From an uncultured Prevotella sp. (GTDB lineage: Bacteria; Bacteroidota; Bacteroidia; Bacteroidales; Bacteroidaceae), in contig NZ_CAMJOS010000002.1 of the NCBI RefSeq assembly GCF_946407605.1, forward strand, positions 124,001-188,000: 64,000 nt of DNA. Direction: 5' to 3'. Under the pieces are notes generated by a model, which saw nothing but the letters and a program-made list of their open reading frames with translations, searched no databases and had not been told where the DNA came from. The position numbers and the translations under genes are program-made. Positions 1 through 7,740 of this stretch are shown here, in pieces. Position 1 is the first letter of the stretch, and every line of letters begins with the position of its first letter.

Positions 1-1
1 C

Positions 2-661
2 AATATCTACACAGAGGTGCTGCAGGATGCTGTGGTAGGCATGATGCTCAACGGACGTGTAAAGGATGCTTCAGCCTGCTCGCTCACCGTTTCCAATGAG
101 TGCCTGATGCAGGTTTACGACAATATGGACTACTTCAAGCAGCACCTGACGCTGCGTCAGAGCGAGATCAGCAACTCGCCTGAGATTATCCGTCGCTTAG
201 GTGTTATCGCCATCAACACCGCCATCGAGGCCGACCTCTATGGCAACGTCAACTCTACCCACATCAGCGGTACGAAGATGATGAACGGTATCGGCGGTTC
301 TGGCGACTTCATCCGCAATGCTTATCTGAGCATCTTCACCTGTCCTTCTGTGGCCAAGGGTGGTGTCATCTCTTCAATTGTTCCCTTCGTCAGCCATCAG
401 GACAGCTCTGAGCACGATGTGAATATCATCGTCACAGAGCAGGGTATCGCCGACCTGCGCGGAAAGGGCCCCATCCAGCGTGCCGAGGCTATCATCGAGA
501 ACTGCGCACATCCAGACTACAAGCAGTTGCTTTGGGACTATCTGAAGATATCCAAGATGGGCCAGACACGCCACAACCTGCCTGCCGCCTTCGCCATGCA
601 CGACACGCTGGCACGAAAGGGCGACATGCATCTCACAGACTTTTCAGAATATGTGAAATAA
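2..661 (+). CDS. Acetyl-CoA hydrolase/transferase family CoA-transferase, C-terminal part
   Basis: The gene is cut at its 5' end by the window edge; the frame is open from base 2 and closes at TAA 659-661, leaving the last 219 residues of a protein that is normally about 500 residues long. The visible part shows the C-terminal half of the acetyl-CoA hydrolase/transferase family: a GGSGDFIRNAYLS stretch followed by SSEHDVNIIVTEQGIADLRG. In succinate/propionate-forming Bacteroidota such enzymes move CoA between acetyl- or propionyl-CoA and succinate in the cytoplasm. The exact acyl substrate cannot be told from this fragment, and a hydrolase or 4-hydroxybutyrate CoA-transferase is possible. A hairpin terminator follows directly. 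Confidence 0.85.
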   Translation, partial: NIYTEVLQDAVVGMMLNGRVKDASACSLTVSNECLMQVYDNMDYFKQHLTLRQSEISNSPEIIRRLGVIAINTAIEADLYGNVNSTHISGTKMMNGIGGSGDFIRNAYLSIFTCPSVAKGGVISSIVPFVSHQDSSEHDVNIIVTEQGIADLRGKGPIQRAEAIIENCAHPDYKQLLWDYLKISKMGQTRHNLPAAFAMHDTLARKGDMHLTDFSEYVK

Positions 662-665
662 GGAC

Positions 666-697
666 ATGGGCTACTGCAAAACGGTAGCCCATTTCTA
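666..697 (+). terminator. Hairpin terminator after the CoA-transferase gene
   Basis: A perfect 9-bp stem (ATGGGCTAC, 666-674, with GTAGCCCAT, 684-692) and a 9-base loop begin 5 bases after the stop codon. The tail (TTCTATTAC) is only moderately U-rich. Confidence 0.55.
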
Positions 698-702
698 TTA
701 CA

Positions 703-1362
703 ATGGACGACAGACGATATCTTCAGAGCCTCATCAATGAAGGCGAGCACCAGCAGCAGGACTTCAAGTACAGGGTGTCCGATGCCCAGAAGCTGGCCAA
801 GTCAGTATCGGCATTTGCCAATACTGACGGAGGACGCCTGCTGATTGGCGTTCGTGATGATGGTCACATGTCTGGCGTTCGCGACGAGGAGGAGATCTAT
901 ATGATGCACCAGGCCGCCTATCGCTATTGCCATCCTGAGGCCAGCATCAAGTTCGACACCTTCCATGTCAGTCCTTCCGATACGCATGATGGCAGCCGGG
1001 GCCTCCGCACCATTGTCGTTGCCACCGTTTCTCCCTCAGAGAAGCGCCCCATCTGCGCCGTTAGCGACGATGGCAAACAGCGGGCCTATATCCGCATTGC
1101 CGACGAGAACATCGTGGCCTCACCCGTTCATCTGGCTATCTGGCGAGAGTCGCAAAACCCGCAAGGCTCTATGATGACCTATACCGATGCCGTACGAAAG
1201 CTCATCGATGCCCTGCACGACCAGCGTCTTACCCTTAACCAGCTGGTACGTCGCTCTACCCTCCCCCGCCAGAAAGTTATCACCCTTCTGGCCCGCCTCA
1301 TCCGCTTCCATGTTGCACAATGGGAATATGCTGACCAGCAGTTCCTGTTCTGTTTAATATAA
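703..1362 (+). CDS. AlbA_2 (Schlafen-type) domain protein with C-terminal winged-helix-like region
   Basis: This 219-residue protein starts MDDRRYLQSLINEGE and shows the AlbA_2 pattern in its first half: an EHQQQDFKYR segment near residue 16-25, then AKSVSAFANTDGGRLLIGV, which is the hallmark 'AFANT.GG.l.iGV' core of the family. AlbA_2 proteins are nucleic-acid-binding or transcription-regulator-like proteins, often paired with a DNA-binding C-terminus. Here residues about 155-219 (TYTDAVRKLIDALHDQRLT, then PRQKVITLLARLI) look like a small helical, winged-helix-like module. It stands alone on this strand after a terminator. The target and role are unknown. Confidence 0.7.
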   Translation: MDDRRYLQSLINEGEHQQQDFKYRVSDAQKLAKSVSAFANTDGGRLLIGVRDDGHMSGVRDEEEIYMMHQAAYRYCHPEASIKFDTFHVSPSDTHDGSRGLRTIVVATVSPSEKRPICAVSDDGKQRAYIRIADENIVASPVHLAIWRESQNPQGSMMTYTDAVRKLIDALHDQRLTLNQLVRRSTLPRQKVITLLARLIRFHVAQWEYADQQFLFCLI

Positions 1363-1365
1363 AGG

Positions 1366-1482
1366 TGCCATTATCGTCACAGTAAAACAACTTGTTTTAC
1401 TATTAAAGGAATAATCCCTTTCATTGTAAAGTGCCATACTTTTCAAGGTAAAACAACTTGTTTTACTGTGGCGATGATGGCA
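1366..1482. repeat. Large nested inverted repeat between convergent genes
   Basis: Arms 1366-1400 and 1448-1482 (35 bases each) are reverse complements with three differences. Two of these would be G-U pairs in RNA and the third is the central base of an inner palindrome. Each arm also contains its own palindrome, GTAAAACAACTTGTTTTAC (1382-1400 and 1448-1466), so the locus can fold either as one long hairpin or as two small ones. The 47-base centre holds AAAGGAATAATCCCTTT (1405-1421), whose reverse complement recurs exactly at 22726-22742. There is no U-run, so this is not a standard terminator. Confidence 0.75.
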
Positions 1483-1488
1483 AGTCAC

Positions 1489-1689
1489 TCAGTTGGAGCT
1501 ATCCCTGTCGTGTGATTCGTAGTTAGTACGACCATCGGCCTCGCCTTGCAAAGCTTCCTGAAAGGAGTCCCAGTCCTGGAAGCCCACTAAGAGGGAAAGG
1601 CGGTCGAGGGTTTTACGGTTAGGTTTGTGCAGCAGTTCCTTTTCTACGGCAGAAAGCAGCTTTTTCAGCGCTTCACGTTTTTTTTCCAT
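1489..1689 (-). CDS. Small hypothetical protein, 66 residues
   Basis: This short charged protein (start MEKKREALKK) has a predicted amphipathic helix over the first 35 residues and then a GFQDWDSFQEAL segment. It begins 3 bases after the stop codon of the upstream glycosyltransferase gene on the same strand, so the two are probably co-transcribed and translationally coupled. I do not recognise a family and no signal peptide or membrane segment is visible. It may be a small accessory protein of the glycosyltransferase. The coupling is the main evidence that it is real. Confidence 0.5.
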   Translation of the reverse strand: MEKKREALKKLLSAVEKELLHKPNRKTLDRLSLLVGFQDWDSFQEALQGEADGRTNYESHDRDSSN

Positions 1690-1692
1690 ATC

Positions 1693-2832
1693 TTAAAGCA
1701 TTTCTCTATATAAGTCGGCAAATCGCTGGGCAGCACCCGTATTCTCGAAACGTTTGACGTATTCCTGGCTCAACTCGATGCGACGCTGGCGCCCTTTCAC
1801 TCCGAAAAGCACCTGACTGATGGCATGGGCCATCGCCTCGTCGTCGTCAGGATCGACATACAAGCTGTCTGGACCGCCTGCTTCTTCGAGACACGACCCT
1901 GTGCAGGCCACCACAGGCAGTCCCAAGCGGATGGCTTCGATGATGGGAATGCCGAAGCCCTCGTAGCGTGAGGGATAGACAAAGGCATCGGCCATGCGAT
2001 AGAGGGCAGGCAGGTCTTCGTCAGGCACGCCATGCAATATCTGCACTCTGTCGTGCAGACGGTTCTCATTAACATATTGCAGAATCTCGTCGGCATAAGA
2101 CGTGTGTCGTCCAACTATCACCAATGAGACATCCTCAGGCAGACGGTTCAAGGCTTTGACAGCCAGCAACACATTCTTTCGCTGCTCTATGCTGCCCACG
2201 TTGAGGATATAGCGATCGGCTAGTCCGTACTTGTCGCGAACCTGCCATAACTGTCGGTTTTCTGGAGAATCGGAGAAGCGGCGTGCACAGCTCTGATAGA
2301 TGATATCTACACGTTCGGGCTCAATGCCTCCCAGTTCGCAGATGTCACGTTTGGTGCATTCGCTGATGGCAACGATTCGATCGGCCTCTTGAAGGGTCTG
2401 TCGGAACTTGCGGGTGTAGATCTTCACATCTACACTATGGTAGTATTCCGGATGGCGCATGAAGATAAGGTCGTGGATGGTGACAACAGACTTGATGCCA
2501 CTCTTGCGGATGCCAACAGGCAACTCGCCAGAAAGACCGTGATAGACCTGAATGCCATCGTGCTGCATCTGACTGATAATGCCTTTTGAACGCCAGAACG
2601 CCTTGCCCAGCGCCGTTTGGTAGAGGCCATTGGGATAGCAGAAGTGCAGGTTCTCGCGTTCGGCCACCTGATTTCGCAAGCTGTCGCGCCCTTTGTCTGG
2701 TGCATACAGCATCAGGTCCAGCCCGTCAATGCCAGCCAAGTCGTTAGCCAGCGTACGTCCGTAGCTGCCCAACCCTGTGCCGTTTCTCACAATGCGCTTG
2801 GCATCCAGCCCTATTTTGATGCTATCTTCCAT
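1693..2832 (-). CDS. Glycosyltransferase family 4 protein (GT-B fold)
   Basis: This is a 379-residue cytoplasmic GT-B transferase. The N-terminal domain shows IGLDAKRIVRNGTGLGSYGR, as in GT4 mannosyl/glucosyl transferases. The C-terminal nucleotide-sugar domain has NVGSIEQRKN, DAFVYPSRYEGFGIPIIEA (the E-x7-E motif) and GLPVVAC. I chose the ATG at 2832 over the ATG at 2862 because the extra ten residues are not family-like and a TAACTTTG-type -7 box (2843-2850) lies inside that extension. The product would add a sugar to a lipid-linked or LPS glycan; the donor and acceptor cannot be read. The small gene downstream is coupled to it. Confidence 0.85.
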   Translation of the reverse strand: MEDSIKIGLDAKRIVRNGTGLGSYGRTLANDLAGIDGLDLMLYAPDKGRDSLRNQVAERENLHFCYPNGLYQTALGKAFWRSKGIISQMQHDGIQVYHGLSGELPVGIRKSGIKSVVTIHDLIFMRHPEYYHSVDVKIYTRKFRQTLQEADRIVAISECTKRDICELGGIEPERVDIIYQSCARRFSDSPENRQLWQVRDKYGLADRYILNVGSIEQRKNVLLAVKALNRLPEDVSLVIVGRHTSYADEILQYVNENRLHDRVQILHGVPDEDLPALYRMADAFVYPSRYEGFGIPIIEAIRLGLPVVACTGSCLEEAGGPDSLYVDPDDDEAMAHAISQVLFGVKGRQRRIELSQEYVKRFENTGAAQRFADLYREML

Positions 2833-2842
2833 AATTCGGATG

Positions 2843-2850
2843 CAAAGATA
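2843..2850 (-). promoter_or_regulatory. Bacteroidota -7 box for the GT4 gene
   Basis: On the minus strand the bases read TATCTTTG, matching TAnnTTTG, 10 bases upstream of the ATG at 2832. No clear -33 TTTG is present because the position is occupied by a heptad repeat. Confidence 0.5.
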
Positions 2851-2853
2851 CAA

Positions 2854-2888
2854 ATAATTCATTATTCATTACCTATAATTCATCATTT
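2854..2888. repeat. Period-7 array A (ATAATTC-like, 5 units)
   Basis: Five consecutive 7-base units: ATAATTC, ATTATTC, ATTACCT, ATAATTC, ATCATTT. It lies between two divergent genes, directly upstream of the GT4 -7 box. Confidence 0.7.
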
Positions 2889-2955
2889 TTTTTCTCTCTC
2901 TAGCATCGCCGAAAATTCTTACTGACGGAAAAGGAAAGAAAAACGGCTTTTTCTT

Positions 2956-2985
2956 TTGCATTTCGCTCGTTTATTAGTATCTTTG
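2956..2985 (+). promoter_or_regulatory. Bacteroidota promoter for the deacetylase operon
   Basis: TTG at 2956-2958 (within TTTTG) and TATCTTTG at 2978-2985 are spaced by 19 bases. Transcription would start about 10 bases before the ATG at 3002. Confidence 0.65.
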
Positions 2986-3001
2986 CCAGCAAAAATTCAG
3001 T

Positions 3002-3787
3002 ATGACGGGCATGAAGATACTTTTAAGTTTCGACACAGAAGAGTTTGACGTACCCAAAGAGCATGGGGTGGACTTCACGCTGGAGCAAGGCATGGAGGTA
3101 TCTCGTGAAGGTACTCGCCGCATCCTTGACGTGCTGAAGCAGAACGGAGTTAAGGCCACGTTTTTCTGCACAGGCAACTTTGCGCGACTGGCTCCAGAGG
3201 TGATGCAGCGCATTATGGATGAGGGTCACGAGGTGGCCTGTCATGGTGTGGACCACTGGCAACCCAAGGAGACCGACTTCGTGGAGTCGAAACAGATTGT
3301 AGAGCAGGTGACGGGTCTGAAAGTCAATGGCTATCGCCAGCCCAGGATGTTTCCTGTGGTGGAATCAGAGATCAAGCGTGCCGGCTATCTCTATAACTCG
3401 TCGCTCAACCCTGCCTTCATACCAGGTCGCTATATGCATCTGACGGCACCTCGCACACCCTTTATGAAGGATGGTGTGCTGCAGATTCCCGCCTCTGTGA
3501 CGCCCCTGCTGCGCTTTCCCCTGTTCTGGCTGTCGCTGCACAACCTGCCCGAGGGTCTTTACCACTGGCTGGTACGTCGCACCTTGAAGCACGACGGACA
3601 TTTTGTGACCTACTTCCATCCCTGGGAGTTCTACGACCTGAAGGAGCATCCAGAGTTTAAGATGCCGTTTATCATCAAGAACCATAGTGGATGCCAGATG
3701 GTACAACGTCTGGATAACCTCATCAAGATGCTGAAGAAACAAGGAAGCACGTTTATCACCTATACGGATTTTGTTAATTGCCAATGA
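3002..3787 (+). CDS. Polysaccharide deacetylase (NodB domain) family protein
   Basis: The 261-residue protein has the NodB/CE4 arrangement: FDTEEFDVP near residue 10 (motif 1, with the catalytic and metal-binding Asp), KATFFCTGNFA near residue 57, and EVACHGVDHW (motif 2, the H-x3-H type metal ligands) near residue 80. A late FHPWEFYDL supplies the C-terminal catalytic His region. Such enzymes remove N-acetyl groups from a polysaccharide or lipid-linked sugar. There is no signal peptide, so it probably works on the cytoplasmic side, on a lipid-linked precursor. An ATG at 3011 is an alternative start. Its stop overlaps the start of the next gene (ATGA), so the two are coupled. Confidence 0.85.
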   Translation: MTGMKILLSFDTEEFDVPKEHGVDFTLEQGMEVSREGTRRILDVLKQNGVKATFFCTGNFARLAPEVMQRIMDEGHEVACHGVDHWQPKETDFVESKQIVEQVTGLKVNGYRQPRMFPVVESEIKRAGYLYNSSLNPAFIPGRYMHLTAPRTPFMKDGVLQIPASVTPLLRFPLFWLSLHNLPEGLYHWLVRRTLKHDGHFVTYFHPWEFYDLKEHPEFKMPFIIKNHSGCQMVQRLDNLIKMLKKQGSTFITYTDFVNCQ

Positions 3788-4755
3788 AAAAGGTAACCAT
3801 TTTACTCCCTGCCTATAATGAAGAGGCTTCTTTTCAGCTTATCAGGCAGAACATGAATCAAGTGTTGACAGACAATCCCAACTATGAATGGGAGTTCTTG
3901 CTTGTCAATGATGGAAGCACAGATAATACGCTTCAACAAATGATTCGTTTACATGAGGAAGATCATCACTACAGCTATATTGACCTTTCCAGAAACTATG
4001 GCAAGGAAATAGCCATGATGGCAGGCTTTGACTATGCCGACAGTGATGCCCTTATCATTATGGATGCCGATATGCAACACCCCATCAACGTCATCCCAGA
4101 CATGCTGAAATACTGGGAAGAGGGTTATGACGACGTCTATGCACAGCGACAGGGCAGCAAGGAGTCATGGATAAAACGTAAGACTTCACATTGGTACTAC
4201 AAAATACTTCAGTCAACGACAAAGGTCCCTATCCAGAAGGATACTGGCGACTTCCGACTCCTGGACAAGTCGTGCATCGAGGCCCTCAGGCAGATGCGTG
4301 AGTCAGAACGAAATACAAAAGGAATGTATTCGTGGATAGGTTTCCGAAAGAAAGGCATTTTCTACCAGCAACAAGAACGACAGGAAGGTGTATCGAAATG
4401 GAACACTTTCTCGCTTATCAATCTGGCGATAAATGGCATCACCTCGTTTACCACAGCACCTTTGCGAATAGCATCCTTCATGGGTGTCGTCGTATCAGTA
4501 GTTGCGTTCTTCTACCTTATTTATATAATCATAGTTACCAATTTCTTTGGAGAACCCGTTCAGGGCTATCCTACCATTATGGTTACCATGCTTTTCCTGG
4601 GTGGAGTTCAGCTGCTCAGCCTTGGTATTATCGGCGAATATCTTGGCAGAGTCTTTAACGAGGTAAAAGGACGCCCAGGATATTTCGTGAACTCTTATAA
4701 CGGGAAACGGGAATCGGTTACCTTACGTAGTTCTTCGTCAGCATCTCATAACTGA
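3784..4755 (+). CDS. GT2 glycosyltransferase, polyprenyl-phosphate type (DPM1/GtrB-like)
   Basis: The protein has 323 residues from the ATG at 3784, which overlaps the previous stop as ATGA. The GT-A domain shows LLPAYNEEASF, LVNDGSTDNT (nucleotide binding), YGKEIAMMAGFDYAD and IIMDADMQHP (the metal-binding DxD). Two membrane helices follow at roughly residues 230-255 and 262-290, then GEYLGRVFNEVKGRP. This layout is that of enzymes that load a sugar onto undecaprenyl phosphate (GtrB, ArnC, YfdH). The lipid-linked sugar would then be used by a membrane transferase such as the GT87 protein encoded next to it. The 3' end overlaps the convergent GT87 gene by 38 bases. Confidence 0.88.
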   Translation: MKKVTILLPAYNEEASFQLIRQNMNQVLTDNPNYEWEFLLVNDGSTDNTLQQMIRLHEEDHHYSYIDLSRNYGKEIAMMAGFDYADSDALIIMDADMQHPINVIPDMLKYWEEGYDDVYAQRQGSKESWIKRKTSHWYYKILQSTTKVPIQKDTGDFRLLDKSCIEALRQMRESERNTKGMYSWIGFRKKGIFYQQQERQEGVSKWNTFSLINLAINGITSFTTAPLRIASFMGVVVSVVAFFYLIYIIIVTNFFGEPVQGYPTIMVTMLFLGGVQLLSLGIIGEYLGRVFNEVKGRPGYFVNSYNGKRESVTLRSSSSASHN

Positions 4756-5884
4756 GCTTCAGCCATACCAGCGTCACAGGCAGGGCCTTCAGCGCATAGG
4801 GCTGTACCCACTCCTTGCGCAGATAGGCTGGGAAGAGGTCGCTGGGCGACAGACTGCTCAGCACAAAGACGAAGACCAATAGGGCAATATCCCAGTTATT
4901 GCGCTTCCACGGGGCTGCGGTATACCAGATAACAACGCCTACAAACGGGATGATATAGCCACTCGACTCGCTACCAGTAGAGAACAGTACCACAAACATC
5001 AGCACAGAGGCCAACAGCGTCTGGCGGAATGCCACATTCCTAAACTGCAAGTAGCGCACATATGGCAAGGCAAACAACACCAGTCCTGGTATGATAAGCC
5101 ACAGATCGCTAAACGAGAGTCCTGTGGTGCGATGCACCATACCTAAAAGAGATATGTTCTGGGCTATTGACGTCAGGTTCTCGTCGTTCTTGCCTGCCAA
5201 GCCAGTTAGCCATTCCTGATACTGCCCTATGATATAGTCCGGACCATGAAACACCATTGGTGCCACAAACATGATGACAGCCCAGAGCAACAAGGAGCCT
5301 ACGAACTTACCTTTATGCTTGGAGAAGAAGAAAAACGCCAGTCCCACAATACCATAGAGCTTGACAAAGGTGCCCAGCATGATGAAGAACGCTGCCCAGA
5401 AGTCCTTTTCCTTCTCTATACAATAATAGGCCAGCAGGATGATGGCTGCAATGGCGATATTGAACTGCTGCATATAAAGAGCGGTGAGCAGCTCGTGGGC
5501 ACAGAACCAGAATACAAATATCTGCTGGCGCAACGTAAACTGTGACCAGTGGACGGCGGCATAGAGGAACAACGTCAATGCTACCAGCCAAAGCAGCAGA
5601 CCCAGGAAATGTGGCATCACCGCAAAAGGCGCAATAACTAACGAGAACAGTGGACCATAGTGGTTCACGTCGAAATACTCCTCCGGATAGGCGGCATAGA
5701 GCGAGGTGCCATCCCATGCATGCCAGAAAGTGCCCTTGAATATCAGGAAGTTGTTACAGCGCTCAGGCTTCATCTTAGCAATGGCGCCAATGACTGCCAA
5801 CAGCACCCACAGACCCATCAACACCCTGTAGTCGTGCAACAACGGATGCTTCAGAAACGAACTGATTTTTCCCTTTATGTCCAT
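4718..5884 (-). CDS. DUF2029 / GT87 family membrane glycosyltransferase
   Basis: This is a 388-residue polytopic protein from MDIKGKISSF, with about ten hydrophobic segments. Near residue 60 it has AYPEEYFDVNHYGPLFSLV, the acidic loop typical of GT87 mannosyl/arabinosyl-type transferases, and later GPDYIIGQYQEWL. GT87 enzymes take a sugar from a polyprenyl phosphate carrier on the outer face of the inner membrane, which fits the neighbouring DPM1-like gene. A longer open frame reaches 6202, but its first 106 codons overlap the divergent GT2 gene and a promoter box, so I start at 5884. The sugar is unknown. Confidence 0.78.
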   Translation of the reverse strand: MDIKGKISSFLKHPLLHDYRVLMGLWVLLAVIGAIAKMKPERCNNFLIFKGTFWHAWDGTSLYAAYPEEYFDVNHYGPLFSLVIAPFAVMPHFLGLLLWLVALTLFLYAAVHWSQFTLRQQIFVFWFCAHELLTALYMQQFNIAIAAIILLAYYCIEKEKDFWAAFFIMLGTFVKLYGIVGLAFFFFSKHKGKFVGSLLLWAVIMFVAPMVFHGPDYIIGQYQEWLTGLAGKNDENLTSIAQNISLLGMVHRTTGLSFSDLWLIIPGLVLFALPYVRYLQFRNVAFRQTLLASVLMFVVLFSTGSESSGYIIPFVGVVIWYTAAPWKRNNWDIALLVFVFVLSSLSPSDLFPAYLRKEWVQPYALKALPVTLVWLKLSYEMLTKNYVR

Positions 5885-5905
5885 CTTGGTTATGATTAAT
5901 CGGCG

Positions 5906-5913
5906 CAAAGGTA
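5906..5913 (-). promoter_or_regulatory. -7 box for the GT87 gene
   Basis: The minus strand reads TACCTTTG 21 bases upstream of the ATG at 5884. It is divergent from the box at 5957-5964, with heptad array B between them. Confidence 0.5.
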
Positions 5914-5920
5914 CAAAAAA

Positions 5921-5948
5921 AATGAGAAATGAGAAGTGAGAAATGAGA
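5921..5948. repeat. Period-7 array B (AATGAGA, 4 units)
   Basis: Units AATGAGA, AATGAGA, AGTGAGA, AATGAGA lie between two divergent -7 boxes, in the place where -33 elements would be expected. Confidence 0.75.
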
Positions 5949-5956
5949 AAATTTTG

Positions 5957-5964
5957 TACCTTTG
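5957..5964 (+). promoter_or_regulatory. -7 box for the GT2 gene at 5970
   Basis: TACCTTTG ends only 5 bases before the ATG at 5970, which predicts a leaderless or nearly leaderless mRNA. Confidence 0.5.
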
Positions 5965-5969
5965 TGCCG

Positions 5970-6734
5970 ATGAATGAAGAAAATAAGATATCGGTAGTTA
6001 TCAACACGTGGAATGCGGAGCAGCATCTGCGCAAGGTTTTGGAGTCGGTAAAAGGCTTCGACGAGGTGCTGGTGTGCGACATGGAGAGTACGGACTCTAC
6101 GTTGGAGATAGCCCGCGAATATGGTTGCAGGATTGTGACTTTCACCAAGGAGGGCCACACCATCGTGGAGCCGGCCCGTGAGTTTGCCATCCATGAAGCC
6201 ATTCATAAATGGGTGTTGGTGATAGATGCCGACGAGGTGGTAACACCTCAGCTGAAGGACTATCTTTATTCACAGATTTCACAGTCGCAAGGTCCCACAG
6301 GCATTGCCATCCCTCGCAAGAACTATTTCATGGGACAGTTCCTGCATTCGGCCTATCCAGACTATGTGCTGCGTTTCTTCCAAAAGGAGAAGACTCATTG
6401 GCCTGCCGTAATCCATTGCTCGCCAGAGGTTGATGGCAACGTTGTACGTATTCCTGCCAAGCATAAAGAGCTGGCCTTGGAGCACTTGGCTAATGACTCC
6501 GTCAGCGACATCCTCCGCAAGTCTAACACCTATTCAGACTATGAACTGCCTCGCCGTCGCCATAAGAACTATGGGCTGTGGGCACTCTTTAGCCGTCCCA
6601 CCTTCCGCTTTGTGAAGTCATATATCATCAAGAAAGGTTTCCTCGATGGAAAGCCTGGTTTGATTCATGCCCTGCTGGACGGCTATTATCAGTTTATCAT
6701 CGTGTCGAAACTCATGGAAGAGCGCAAGAAATAA
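5970..6734 (+). CDS. GT2 glycosyltransferase, WaaE/KdtX-like
   Basis: The 254-residue protein begins MNEENKISVVINTWNAEQHL and has the short GT-A layout of the WaaE/KdtX group: EVLVCDMESTDSTLEIA, then VLVIDADEVVTP (DxD) near residue 85, and RKNYFMGQFL with a cluster of basic and aromatic residues. Family members add glucose or heptose-like sugars to the LPS inner core in the cytoplasm. An upstream ATG at 5943 is excluded because it would include the promoter box and the heptad array. The gene lies 28 bases before the LicD-family gene and is probably co-transcribed with it. Confidence 0.82.
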   Translation: MNEENKISVVINTWNAEQHLRKVLESVKGFDEVLVCDMESTDSTLEIAREYGCRIVTFTKEGHTIVEPAREFAIHEAIHKWVLVIDADEVVTPQLKDYLYSQISQSQGPTGIAIPRKNYFMGQFLHSAYPDYVLRFFQKEKTHWPAVIHCSPEVDGNVVRIPAKHKELALEHLANDSVSDILRKSNTYSDYELPRRRHKNYGLWALFSRPTFRFVKSYIIKKGFLDGKPGLIHALLDGYYQFIIVSKLMEERKK

Positions 6735-6762
6735 ACGTTAACAGGAGTATAATACTGAAAAC

Positions 6763-7740
6763 ATGAACACTGAAGCAAATACATTTGTTGTAACGGATCA
6801 AATGAAGGAAGTGCGGTCCATACAATTAGTTTTATTAAAGAAACTCTTAGAGGTTTGTAAACGAAACAACCTGAGAATATGGGCTGATTCTGGCACCCTC
6901 ATAGGAACAGTGCGCGAACATGGTTATATTCCTTGGGATGATGACATAGACATGGGTATGCTGCGTCCAGACTATGACAAACTTGTCGAGATTAGTCAAC
7001 AGGAGTTTACTGGTCGCTTCTTCTTCCAAACAGCCTATAGTGATAAGGAATACCCTCGTGGACATGCACAGTTGCGAATGAGAAACACGACTGCCATACT
7101 GCCAAACGATGTTGACAAGCCATTCCACATGGGTATCTTTATTGACATCTTCGTTTACGATGTTGTCCCTTCTGACGCCAAAGAACTTGAGACGCTTCGC
7201 CAGCAAGTCATCACACAGAAAGAAAAGTTGTTCAGCTACTGTGATAAGATGCGATTCTGGAAGGTCTTCTCAAGTCCTGTTTTATACTTCAGACATAAAA
7301 GAATAAGAAAGGAAATCAGTCAGATAGGTTTTACAAAGGCCTACGCAAACTATGAGAATCTATTTAGAGCACACCCTCTCAAAGAGGACTCATATATTGG
7401 GGAAATCTCTTTCGACTTTGACAACTATGCCAACCAACAAATCAATGTTAAAGATTTCTCTGATACTCTCTATATGCCTTTCGAAGACATACAAATGCCT
7501 GTTCCCATAGGATATGATGCCATTCTCACATCTATGTATGGTGACTATATGCGTCCAGTCCAGGAACCAACTTGCCATGGTAGTTATTTACTCTTAGACA
7601 CCACGAAAGACTATAGCCTTCACATCGAGTCTTTGCGTAAATCATATAGCCATGAGAAGTTCATAAAACGATGGAAGCATATCTTTGACAAGATCCTATA
7701 CTATCTGTCTTTCGGTCATACAGAGGTGCCTAAAAGGTAG
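6763..7740 (+). CDS. LicD family phosphotransferase
   Basis: The 325-residue protein contains the LicD core: LKKLLEVCKRNNLRIWADSG, GTLIGTVREHGYIPWDDDID (the acidic metal-binding motif) near residues 48-65, and a C-terminal GYDAILTSMYGDYM. LicD proteins are nucleotidyltransferase-fold enzymes that move phosphocholine or another phospho-alcohol from a CDP- or similar donor onto a cell-surface sugar. There is no signal peptide. It lies in a lipid A/O-glycan neighbourhood, so the acceptor is probably a surface glycan; the donor is not known. Base composition looks more AT-rich than in the flanking housekeeping genes. The 3' end overlaps the convergent glf gene by 25 bases. Confidence 0.85.
   Translation: MNTEANTFVVTDQMKEVRSIQLVLLKKLLEVCKRNNLRIWADSGTLIGTVREHGYIPWDDDIDMGMLRPDYDKLVEISQQEFTGRFFFQTAYSDKEYPRGHAQLRMRNTTAILPNDVDKPFHMGIFIDIFVYDVVPSDAKELETLRQQVITQKEKLFSYCDKMRFWKVFSSPVLYFRHKRIRKEISQIGFTKAYANYENLFRAHPLKEDSYIGEISFDFDNYANQQINVKDFSDTLYMPFEDIQMPVPIGYDAILTSMYGDYMRPVQEPTCHGSYLLLDTTKDYSLHIESLRKSYSHEKFIKRWKHIFDKILYYLSFGHTEVPKR

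Noticed and set aside
5885..6202. A longer N-terminus for the GT87 gene
   Set aside because: The extra 106 codons overlap a divergent gene, a promoter box and array B, and show no membrane-protein character.
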